DNA of 9,756 bases from an uncultured bacterium (GCA_903933085.1 CAIZIN010000074.1:1-9756), one strand, 5' to 3'. Positions 1-4,004 are shown, counted from the stretch's first letter. Program-made: numbers and translations. Notes: generated by a model from the letters alone, not told the origin.

Positions 1-14
1 AATAAAAATAGAAA

Positions 15-535
15 ATTCCTTGCACCACACCCTGTGCTCACCCCTTCGACAACCTCGCAAAAAAATATTGAGGATCAGGTGGGCTCAGGATTTGGTGCAG
101 GGAGTTGTTGCGACCCCAAAGCACGAGTGAATATTTGGGGCAGGCGGTGCTCCACAAAAAAAGGGGAATCGGCGGATTCTCTAGCTCAAGACTGGTAGCT
201 CCACAAGAGATACACTGGTCAACCGCATGGGAAAAGCCATACACACGAGTTAGGTTTAATGTGGAAGACAGAGGTCTCTAACGCAAGAGATACTCTAAAC
301 CACACATGAAACCCTGTGATGAGGCAATATTATAAATGCCTTTTCGATCACAGACTTTATCCTCCTAAAGAGGAAGAAGAAACCCTTCTTGTTAATTAGG
401 CAAACCCAGGGATCTTGTGTCGAATCAAGATCTTATCGCAACGGATTTTTTTTCAGCAGGTTTTAGATAAACCGCCGGAGTGGTAGCTGCTTATTGCGCT
501 CCTCCGACACAGTTCCTTTCAAAAACGAAAATAAA
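15..535 (+). ncRNA. Large structured RNA region, class not recognised
   Basis: No convincing protein gene lies here, but the stretch is full of pairing. The first domain is nested: 21-27 with 93-99 (7 bp), 31-42 with 78-89 (11 of 12 pairs) and 53-56 with 70-73. Further hairpins are 114-120/134-140, 166-170/175-179, 227-230/237-240, 253-258/296-301 enclosing 275-279/286-290, 314-320/347-353 enclosing 322-326/337-341, 361-364/370-373, 411-417/426-432, 459-463/469-473 and 476-480/502-506. It is visibly more G+C-rich than the chromosomal part of the window. It lies directly upstream of the ribozyme-punctuated gene chain on the same strand, so it may be the 5' part of that transcript or a separate RNA. 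I do not recognise it as RNase P RNA, tmRNA or a known riboswitch. Large phage-type RNAs such as GOLLD and ROOL are comparable in size, but that is only an analogy. The strand is inferred from the neighbouring genes, and the true ends are unknown. Confidence 0.45.
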
Positions 536-540
536 ACACC

Positions 541-612
541 GTGGCCTACGTCGTTGTAGACGGACTCGTGATGTCTCTTGAAGAGTATCGTGAGTACGTC
601 CAGAGCAAGTGA
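541..612 (+). CDS. Possible 23-aa micro-protein with GTG start
   Basis: The frame reads MAYVVVDGLVMSLEEYREYV plus three residues (QSK) before TGA. It is bounded by an in-frame TAA at 530-532, so only GTG 541 or the internal ATG at 571 can start it. No Shine-Dalgarno sequence is visible. What argues for a real gene is context. It is the first cistron before hammerhead 1, and its TGA sits in the GTGA loop of a perfect 8-bp hairpin (601-620), the same arrangement seen at the end of the 835-1143 gene. The residues after the start resemble the short hydrophobic strand plus 'SLEEY' stretch found in Phd/YefM-type antitoxins, but 23 residues are far too few to claim that family. Function is unknown, and it could be an open frame inside the structured RNA. 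Confidence 0.3.
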   Translation: MAYVVVDGLVMSLEEYREYVQSK

Positions 613-620
613 TTGCTCTG
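601..620 (+). other. Stop-codon hairpin with GNRA loop
   Basis: CAGAGCAA pairs with TTGCTCTG in a perfect 8-bp stem closed by the tetraloop GTGA. The TGA stop of the 541-612 frame occupies the last three loop bases. Confidence 0.6.
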
Positions 621-630
621 AGGTCTGCTC

Positions 631-710
631 CCATCGTGAGATGGCAAGCCGAGGTAGAGAGAACTACCTTGTGAACAGAAATTTCAACTGCTCAATTGAG
701 TACTTGAAAT
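631..710 (+). other. Three hairpins in the 3' UTR before hammerhead 1
   Basis: The 631-635/640-644 stem is capped by a GTGA tetraloop. The 652-657/664-669 stem has 6 bp. The third, 681-710, is a nearly perfect 30-bp palindrome: ATTTCAA and TTGAAAT arms, then one mismatch and a G-U pair in RNA, then CTCAATTGAG at the centre. In RNA it would be a long hairpin. In DNA its centre is symmetric enough to be a dimer binding site, for example for the HTH protein encoded downstream. The RNA reading fits the neighbourhood better. Confidence 0.5.
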
Positions 711-716
711 AAATCA

Positions 717-740
717 ACGGATAGAGCACGTTCTATCCGT
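717..740 (+). other. Hairpin just upstream of hammerhead 1 cleavage site
   Basis: ACGGATAGA (717-725) pairs with TCTATCCGT (732-740), 9 bp with a 6-nt loop. Only three bases separate it from the CUGUC of the ribozyme. After cleavage it would sit 8 nt from the new 3' end, where it could block 3'-to-5' exonucleases. Bases 729-748 are repeated exactly at 1198-1217. Confidence 0.7.
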
Positions 741-808
741 TCTCTGTCCACGAATGTGATTCGTGCTGATGAGTCTCCTTGCTAAGTGGCAAGAAAAGAC
801 GAAACAGG
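741..808 (+). ncRNA. Hammerhead ribozyme 1 (type III)
   Basis: All hammerhead parts are present in order. The stem III 5' strand and cleavage triplet are CTGTC (744-748, predicted cut after C748). Stem I is CACGAA/TTCGTG (749-754/760-765) with loop TGTGA. The core is CTGATGA (766-772). Stem II is GTCT/AGAC (773-776/797-800), extended by CTTGCT/GGCAAG (778-783/788-793). The core closes with GAAACAG (801-807). Stem III is the open helix, so this is a type III form like the satellite tobacco ringspot virus ribozyme, whose stem I loop also begins UGUG. Cleavage would give a 2',3'-cyclic phosphate upstream and a 5'-OH downstream, leaving the mRNA of the 835-1143 gene with an 86-nt leader that begins with the stem I hairpin. 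Confidence 0.93.
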
Positions 809-834
809 ATTGCTCTTTCACAAACAATACCACC

Positions 835-1143
835 ATGCCCACCATCACCCAAGCCCCCGCCCGCCACATGACCGCTCGGATTAACGGTTGGATGTACCGC
901 AGAAATATTCGTATTTCTGACGAGTGCGTCTCGTTACAAGTCACGGTTCCGACTTGTAGTCACTGCCCGACTTGTCAGGGTAGAGTCAAGGAGTTCAAAA
1001 GAACCTTGGCAGACTCCCCAGATACCATCCATTCGTGGGGGTATCGGGAAGACGGAGCTTACTGGGTTGAATTCCCAGTGGCTTGCGGTGAAAAACCGCT
1101 TGACGTCTTGAGGCGAAACCTCGGGGTAAGGATTAGTGAGTAA
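835..1143 (+). CDS. Hypothetical protein with CxxCxxC motif
   Basis: This 102-aa protein is not recognised. It is basic in its first third (HMTARINGWMYRRNIR, residues 11-26) and then carries C41-S-H-C44-P-T-C47, a spacing that often binds zinc or forms a small knuckle, with a lone C84 later. There is no signal peptide or membrane segment. The frame is open upstream to 763, but that part would translate the catalytic core of hammerhead 1, so ATG 835 is chosen. There is no Shine-Dalgarno sequence before it (the leader reads ACAATACCACC). Its TAA lies in the GTAA loop of a 9-bp hairpin, and hammerhead 2 follows about 70 nt later. It is therefore the cargo of the first ribozyme-to-ribozyme segment (749-1217). 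RNA binding is possible from the basic stretch and the cysteines, but unproven. Confidence 0.65.
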   Translation: MPTITQAPARHMTARINGWMYRRNIRISDECVSLQVTVPTCSHCPTCQGRVKEFKRTLADSPDTIHSWGYREDGAYWVEFPVACGEKPLDVLRRNLGVRISE

Positions 1144-1152
1144 TCACTAATC
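1131..1152 (+). other. Stop-codon hairpin with GNRA loop
   Basis: GATTAGTGA (1131-1139) pairs perfectly with TCACTAATC (1144-1152) around the tetraloop GTAA. The TAA stop codon of the 835-1143 gene is in the loop. A second hairpin, AGGGAG/CTTCCT at 1156-1161/1168-1173, follows directly. Confidence 0.65.
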
Positions 1153-1190
1153 TGTAGGGAGAAACAACTTCCTGAAACTGAAACAAATTG

Positions 1191-1209
1191 ACGGATACGT
1201 TCTATCCGT
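1191..1209 (+). other. Hairpin just upstream of hammerhead 2 cleavage site
   Basis: ACGGATA (1191-1197) pairs with TATCCGT (1203-1209), 7 bp with loop CGTTC. It is a shortened relative of the 717-740 hairpin, with the same 3' arm and the same spacing of three bases to CTGTC. Confidence 0.7.
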
Positions 1210-1211
1210 TC

Positions 1212-1262
1212 TCTGTCGGCAAATGTGTATTTGTCCTGATGAGTCAGAAATGACGAAACAGA
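1212..1262 (+). ncRNA. Hammerhead ribozyme 2 (type III)
   Basis: CTGTC is at 1213-1217 (cut after C1217). Stem I is GGCAAA/TTTGTC (1218-1223/1230-1235) with loop TGTGTA. CTGATGA is at 1236-1242. Stem II is GTCA/TGAC (1243-1246/1251-1254) with a GAAA tetraloop, and GAAACAG is at 1255-1261. U1212 and A1262 can add a fifth stem III pair. Stem I and stem II sequences differ completely from ribozyme 1 yet still pair, which is the strongest sign of selection for structure. The product mRNA would begin with the stem I hairpin, 81 nt before the ATG of the HTH gene. Confidence 0.93.
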
Positions 1263-1282
1263 AACAGTTCATTGAATCAAAA

Positions 1283-1290
1283 AAGAAAGG
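1283..1290 (+). promoter_or_regulatory. Ribosome binding site that fixes the HTH gene start
   Basis: AAGAAAGG lies 8 nt before ATG 1299. It is the only clear Shine-Dalgarno-like site in the four ribozyme-led genes, and it favours 1299 over the upstream TTG at 1272. Confidence 0.6.
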
Positions 1291-1298
1291 TTATCGTA

Positions 1299-1580
1299 AT
1301 GAAAATTAAGCATCCTAGTCAGTTTTTGAAAAACAGAAGACTTCATCTTAATCTGGATCAACAAAACGTTGCAGAGCAAATTGGTATTAATTGGGATACA
1401 TATCGGCAATGGGAATGCCGTGGTGAAATACCTGACAAATACATTCCTGCTATTGCAAAAGCATTGAGGGTTAGTGAGCTGGATTTGCTCATTGAGAAAA
1501 CAGCTCCTCAGATTATTTCAATTTTCTCTGTCACGAAAGAAGAATTTGCAGATTTTGTGAGAGAAAAAAACCGAAGATGA
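1299..1580 (+). CDS. XRE-type helix-turn-helix DNA-binding protein
   Basis: This 93-aa protein has a Cro/CI (XRE) helix-turn-helix fold over residues 6-64. A first helix (PSQFLKNRRLHL) is followed by 'DQQNVAEQIGINWDTYRQWE', which fits the turn and recognition helix, and then 'IPDKYIPAIAKALRVSELDL', the usual closing helices. The last 30 residues form a short helical tail with no catalytic motif. Proteins like this are typically repressors of mobile elements or toxin-antitoxin and phage operons, so it may regulate this gene chain. The palindrome at 681-710 is a candidate operator, by inference only. Its mRNA would be liberated by hammerheads 2 and 3 (segment 1218-1758). Its TGA overlaps the ATG of a following micro-ORF in an ATGA junction. 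Confidence 0.8.
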   Translation: MKIKHPSQFLKNRRLHLNLDQQNVAEQIGINWDTYRQWECRGEIPDKYIPAIAKALRVSELDLLIEKTAPQIISIFSVTKEEFADFVREKNRR

Positions 1581-1654
1581 TTTTTATCGGGAAAGGGTGG
1601 GACGGAATCCTCAAGACCTTGCTTGAGGAAGGTTGCGACTCGGTACCTGACTAA
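1577..1654 (+). CDS. Possible translationally coupled 25-aa protein
   Basis: The frame starts at the ATGA that overlaps the HTH gene stop and reads MIFIGKGWDGILKTLLEEGC then DSVPD. The overlap is the classical layout for termination-reinitiation coupling, so it could be made without its own ribosome binding site. The sequence looks protein-like, with a short hydrophobic strand, a glycine turn and an amphipathic helix. It ends with its TAA in the loop of a hairpin (1632-1664), as the 541-612 and 835-1143 frames do. Function is unknown. It could also be chance, since 25 codons is short. Confidence 0.4.
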   Translation: MIFIGKGWDGILKTLLEEGCDSVPD

Positions 1655-1664
1655 ACCGAGCAAC
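1603..1664 (+). other. Two hairpins at the end of cistron 3
   Basis: CCTCAAG and CTTGAGG near 1609-1628 form a perfect 7-bp stem with a 6-nt loop. CTCGGT (1639-1644) pairs with ACCGAG (1655-1660) and is extended by GTTG/CAAC (1632-1635/1661-1664) across a 3-nt bulge. The TAA of the 25-aa frame (1652-1654) is in the loop of the second. A weaker stem, CTAGGTT with AGCTTAG, follows at about 1694-1716. Confidence 0.5.
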
Positions 1665-1725
1665 ATAAAACAAACGTTCCTAAGTACGAGAAACTAGGTT
1701 GGGCTGAAAAAGCTTAGTAAAAAAT

Positions 1726-1751
1726 GGCAGATGTGTAAGTTAACATCTGCC
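1726..1751 (+). other. Hairpin just upstream of hammerhead 3 cleavage site
   Basis: GGCAGATGT (1726-1734) pairs with ACATCTGCC (1743-1751), 9 bp with an 8-nt loop. It is two bases from CTGTC. Its sequence is unrelated to the other three pre-cleavage hairpins, so position and structure are kept while sequence is not. Confidence 0.7.
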
Positions 1752-1752
1752 G

Positions 1753-1803
1753 TCTGTCTCGAAGTGTGTACTTCGACTGATGAGCTTAAAAAAGCGAAAC
1801 AGA
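1753..1803 (+). ncRNA. Hammerhead ribozyme 3 (type III)
   Basis: CTGTC is at 1754-1758 (cut after C1758). Stem I is TCGAAG/CTTCGA (1759-1764/1771-1776) with loop TGTGTA. CTGATGA is at 1777-1783. Stem II is GCTT/AAGC (1784-1787/1792-1795) with loop AAAA, and GAAACAG is at 1796-1802. U1753-A1803 adds a stem III pair. It is a minimal form like ribozyme 2, with entirely different stem sequences. The product leader would be 130 nt. Confidence 0.93.
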
Positions 1804-1855
1804 ACCCTAAACAATAATAAATATTGTCGGGTAAAAAAGTTCTTTTTTGTGTGTT

Positions 1856-1891
1856 CATAGTAAGAATGTTTAATAAAATTTTTTTACTATG
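1856..1891 (+). promoter_or_regulatory. Hairpin that hides the start codon of the 1889 gene
   Basis: CATAGTAA (1856-1863) pairs with TTACTATG (1884-1891), closing a 20-nt A/T-only loop. The ATG at 1889-1891 is the last part of the 3' strand. No Shine-Dalgarno sequence is visible, so opening of this stem could control initiation. A smaller hairpin, ACAATA/TATTGT, lies upstream at 1811-1827. Confidence 0.4.
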
Positions 1892-2146
1892 GATACACAA
1901 AACCATAAAGGGGAAAACGCCTCCCCAAACTATAAGTTGGCGTTCGTGCTTCTCGCGGTATTTTTCGCAGGGCAGGTGACTGGGTACTATACCCACAGTC
2001 AGCCTCCTGTAGAGAAACCAGCGGAAGTGACTCCTGTCTACTACTACGATTCCTATTACGGGGAAAGTAGTGTTGGTGGGTATGAAGAAATTCCTGATCC
2101 ATACGAAGTCACTTATGGTGACGAAGTGGATTGGGAGGCATGGTAG
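1889..2146 (+). CDS. Small single-pass membrane protein, Tyr/Asp/Glu-rich tail
   Basis: This 85-aa protein has three parts. A short polar N-terminus of 16 residues ends in a lysine. One hydrophobic segment follows at about residues 17-34 (LAFVLLAVFFAGQVTGYY). The outer tail is rich in Pro, Tyr, Glu and Asp (for example YYYDSYYGES, residues 51-60) and has no cysteine. The lysine before the segment and the acidic tail suggest an N-in, C-out anchor. It could be a signal-anchored surface or accessory protein, but no family is recognised. The overlapping minus-strand frames are shadows. It is the only gene between hammerheads 3 and 4 (segment 1759-2189), with a long 130-nt leader. Its stop is in the stem of a 5-bp hairpin (2144-2157). 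Confidence 0.7.
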   Translation: MDTQNHKGENASPNYKLAFVLLAVFFAGQVTGYYTHSQPPVEKPAEVTPVYYYDSYYGESSVGGYEEIPDPYEVTYGDEVDWEAW

Positions 2147-2157
2147 TAAACCTACTA
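2144..2157 (+). other. Stop-codon hairpin
   Basis: TAGTA (2144-2148) pairs with TACTA (2153-2157) around AACC. The TAG stop forms the 5' side of the stem. It is weaker than the stop hairpins of the first two cistrons and competes with AACCT/AGGTT next to it. Confidence 0.35.
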
Positions 2158-2160
2158 GGT

Positions 2161-2184
2161 TGAGAGTTAACCTTAAAACTCTCA
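2161..2184 (+). other. Hairpin just upstream of hammerhead 4 cleavage site
   Basis: TGAGAGTT (2161-2168) pairs with AACTCTCA (2177-2184), 8 bp with an 8-nt loop. It abuts CTGTC of the ribozyme with no spacer. Confidence 0.7.
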
Positions 2185-2250
2185 CTGTCCACGAATGTGA
2201 TTCGTGCTGATGAGTCTCCTTACCGAGTGGTAAGAAAAGACGAAACAGGA
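2185..2250 (+). ncRNA. Hammerhead ribozyme 4 (type III)
   Basis: CTGTC is at 2185-2189 (cut after C2189). Stem I is CACGAA/TTCGTG (2190-2195/2201-2206) with loop TGTGA. CTGATGA is at 2207-2213. Stem II is GTCT/AGAC (2214-2217/2238-2241), extended by CTTACC/GGTAAG (2219-2224/2229-2234) with loop GAGT, and GAAACAG is at 2242-2248. It matches ribozyme 1 at 62 of 66 positions. Among the four changes are two compensating pairs in the upper stem II: G781-C790 becomes A2222-U2231, and the U783-G788 wobble becomes C2224-G2229. The product leader is 103 nt. Confidence 0.93.
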
Positions 2251-2292
2251 AAGTTCTTTTCAAATACAAATCAAAATAGAAAAACTAAATCA

Positions 2293-2778
2293 ATGAAAAA
2301 ATACTATGCCGAAATTAGTTTTATCTCACCTGACATGTACAAAGCCAATTTTAAAGTTGGTGCTAAAAGTGTGAATACTTTTTTGCGGGCGGAATCATTT
2401 GTTGTGAGACAGGTGGTTGAGGTGACGATCAACCTCCCTAAGTTGCCGACAAAAGCTGAATGTGACGCAGGTCTTTGTCTGCTTTCCAATGAAGCAATTG
2501 CTATGATTCTTGATGAAGGGGAGGGAGGCGATAGCTTTGAGACCGAGGAGCAGATCAAAGAAGTTTTTACTTTTGATGCTTGCCTACATCGGGGTTACAT
2601 CAACTGTGACGGGAAAAAAGTGGATAAGATGTGGCTAGTTATTGGGAAAAATTTTGCTAGCGCAGGCAGATGTGATATTCCTAAAAAAGAGCGCCTTATG
2701 CAAAATAGGTTCGTCATGTGTCAGCTTGTCCGTTTTGGAGTTTTGGATAGAATCAAAATTATCCCCAAGACGGAGTAA
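2293..2778 (+). CDS. Hypothetical protein, last cistron of the ribozyme chain
   Basis: This 161-aa protein is not recognised. It begins MKKYYAEISFISPDMYKANF, and its first half alternates short hydrophobic strands with charged turns, suggesting a mixed alpha/beta cytoplasmic protein. A very acidic stretch (ILDEGEGGDSFETEEQIKE, about residues 76-94) is followed by a basic half with several cysteines (CLHRGYINC, CDIPKKER). There is no signal peptide or membrane helix. The frame is open upstream to 2197, but those codons lie inside hammerhead 4 and its leader, so ATG 2293, preceded by an A-rich unstructured leader, is chosen. It is carried by the last segment (2190 to the terminator). The cysteines do not form an obvious zinc pattern. 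Confidence 0.65.
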   Translation: MKKYYAEISFISPDMYKANFKVGAKSVNTFLRAESFVVRQVVEVTINLPKLPTKAECDAGLCLLSNEAIAMILDEGEGGDSFETEEQIKEVFTFDACLHRGYINCDGKKVDKMWLVIGKNFASAGRCDIPKKERLMQNRFVMCQLVRFGVLDRIKIIPKTE

Positions 2779-2811
2779 ATTTTAAGGCTTTGAAGATATG
2801 CCTACAACTTC

Positions 2812-2850
2812 AACCTCGACTATTAATTTAGTTCGGGGTTTTAAATTTTT
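2812..2850 (+). terminator. Intrinsic terminator of the ribozyme-punctuated chain
   Basis: AACCTCGACTA (2812-2822) pairs with TAGTTCGGGGTT (2829-2840), 11 bp with one bulged base and one G-U pair, loop TTAATT. It is followed by TTAAATTTTTT. There is no T-run on the other strand, so it acts rightward. Confidence 0.75.
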
Positions 2851-2854
2851 TAAT

Positions 2855-3556
2855 TTAAAGGCCTAGGCTTTTGCGGATTTCAGACAGGTCGCGTTGTCTT
2901 TTTTCTTCGGTTAATTTACTTACTTCCCCTCTTCTTTTTATTAGTTCGTCTCTTTCTGCAATGTCAGCTTCACTCATTTCATTTCCATAAGTTTCTGGAG
3001 CTTCAAGAGTCTTGATTCCATTTTCAATGACTTCGATAGGTGGCCAATGAGTTGGATCTTCGTGGATGTGAGCAGGTTGAATAGAAATTAAATTTTTCTT
3101 TTTCGGTGCGATATTTCTTGGGTCTAAGTTTTCTTCATCTTCAGATATGAAGAAGAGACCGTATCCAATTTGATCATATCCCAATTCTTGAGAAACATTA
3201 GCGTGTGCATTTTCGTGTGCCAATAAATCATCTCTCCACTCCTTTCCTAGATTGTATTGAGATGCTACCTGATTCAGCATCTCTCCGTATTCTGGTAAAG
3301 TTTGTACAATAGCCCCATGAGATAAGATTTCCTGTTTTATTTTTTCATCAATCTCCAAATCTTCCTGTGATTTGCTTCCACTTTTAAAAAACTTGTCTTT
3401 TTGATCTACTATTTGTTTTTCTAATTCTTGATATCGATTAATGTCCAAGGGGTTGTTTTTTGCTGCTTCTACTTTTTTTGTTATTTCTAATTTAATTTGC
3501 TCAAAGGTATTTTCTTGAGTTTTAGGTGCTTGTTGTATGTTTATTGATTCATTCAT
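2855..3556 (-). CDS. Hypothetical protein with HEXXH motif
   Basis: This 233-aa protein is soluble, very rich in Glu, Lys and Gln, and has no signal peptide. Residues 15-75 are predicted to be long charged helices, and residues 192-230 another. At the centre is LLAHENAHANVSQELGY (111-127), which contains H114-E-N-A-H118, the zinc-binding HEXXH of zincin metallopeptidases. The surrounding helix is amphipathic as required. A possible third ligand is in the His-rich PAHIHEDPTHWPP (161-173). This suggests a small zinc peptidase, but no family is recognised, and HEXXH alone is a weak signature. It is transcribed toward the operon terminator and diverges from the 3602 gene. A TATAAT lies 6 nt before its ATG, so its mRNA is probably leaderless. 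Confidence 0.75.
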   Translation of the reverse strand: MNESINIQQAPKTQENTFEQIKLEITKKVEAAKNNPLDINRYQELEKQIVDQKDKFFKSGSKSQEDLEIDEKIKQEILSHGAIVQTLPEYGEMLNQVASQYNLGKEWRDDLLAHENAHANVSQELGYDQIGYGLFFISEDEENLDPRNIAPKKKNLISIQPAHIHEDPTHWPPIEVIENGIKTLEAPETYGNEMSEADIAERDELIKRRGEVSKLTEEKRQRDLSEIRKSLGL

Positions 3557-3601
3557 TTGGCAATTATATCATCAATATATAGATATGATAAAATATAATA
3601 T
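3557..3601. promoter_or_regulatory. Divergent leaderless promoters
   Basis: The 45-bp gap is almost pure A/T. On the minus strand TATAAT (3568-3563) ends 6 nt before the ATG at 3556. On the plus strand TAAAAT (3589-3594) ends 7 nt before the ATG at 3602. Transcription starting 6-8 nt after each box would begin at or next to the start codon. No Shine-Dalgarno sequence exists for either gene. Confidence 0.55.
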
Positions 3602-3886
3602 ATGACAAATAAACATCCGGTAAAAATTTCATATGATGGTTCATTGGAAAAGTTAGCTGAAGAAATAGGGGATCTTCGTTATGATGTTTTGATAAATTTT
3701 CTAGACTTACTTTCTAAGAAAATCTATAAAGATGCAGATAAGGACGGAAAGAAATTTAGGGTAAAATTATCACAATCACTTTTTGAAGCTTGTGATTCTC
3801 TAGACGAGGCTCGGGTACATATTGAGAAGGCGTTGAAAATTTCAAGACCGTATATGGAGGAGGAATTTGAAGAGAGTAACTCATAA
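3602..3886 (+). CDS. Hypothetical 94-aa helical protein
   Basis: The protein is short and charged, predicted almost entirely alpha-helical after residue 12: SLEKLAEEIGDLRYDVLINF, then LDLLSKKIYKDADKDGKKFR, then two more amphipathic helices ending EEEFEESNS. It has no cysteine, membrane segment or catalytic motif. The start is fixed, because an in-frame TAA lies at 3596-3598. A strong terminator follows at 3923, so it is a single-gene unit sharing a promoter gap with the HEXXH gene. Small helical proteins like this are common and poorly described in Patescibacteria. A four-helix bundle or a partner protein of the divergent gene is possible. Confidence 0.7.
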   Translation: MTNKHPVKISYDGSLEKLAEEIGDLRYDVLINFLDLLSKKIYKDADKDGKKFRVKLSQSLFEACDSLDEARVHIEKALKISRPYMEEEFEESNS

Positions 3887-3903
3887 CTCATAACTTGTAA
3901 CTA
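3877..3903. repeat. Short degenerate repeats at a gene end
   Basis: The unit AACTCAT occurs twice in tandem, followed by AACTTGTAACT. The patch begins in the last codons of the 94-aa gene and runs past its stop. Similar patches follow the stops at 5671 and 9529. Confidence 0.5.
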
Positions 3904-3922
3904 ATGATTTAAAACTTAAAAC

Positions 3923-3966
3923 AAAACCCCTTTGATTCGATTGGTCGAATCAAAGGGGTTTTATAT
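3923..3966. terminator. Strong bidirectional intrinsic terminator
   Basis: The 18-nt arms at 3923-3940 and 3945-3962 pair perfectly around TTGG. The outer four pairs are A-T, so the hairpin ends in a T-run on either strand. It ends the 94-aa gene and isolates comM from upstream reading. Confidence 0.9.
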
Positions 3967-4004
3967 TTGTAATTTTAAATTATTTTTTTAAAGCAAGGAT
4001 CCTT

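Noticed and set aside
38..244. 68-codon minus-strand frame with CxxC near its N-terminus
   Set aside because: It lies on the opposite strand of strongly paired sequence, including the 21-99 and 114-140 hairpins, with no promoter or ribosome site, and its composition is unlike a folded protein.
300..360. A fifth hammerhead suggested by CTGTGATGAGG
   Set aside because: The core needs CTGATGA; here two extra bases interrupt it, and no GAAAC core with flanking stems follows. The bases form a different, good hairpin (314-353).
763..834. Upstream GTG extension of the 835-1143 gene
   Set aside because: The extra codons translate the hammerhead core CTGATGA, stem II and GAAACAG. RNA constraint explains the open frame.
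1694..2269. 191-codon minus-strand frame
   Set aside because: It runs antisense through hammerheads 3 and 4 and the membrane protein gene. It is long only because of shadow coding.
2197..2292. Extension of the 2293 gene upstream
   Set aside because: It starts inside stem I of hammerhead 4.
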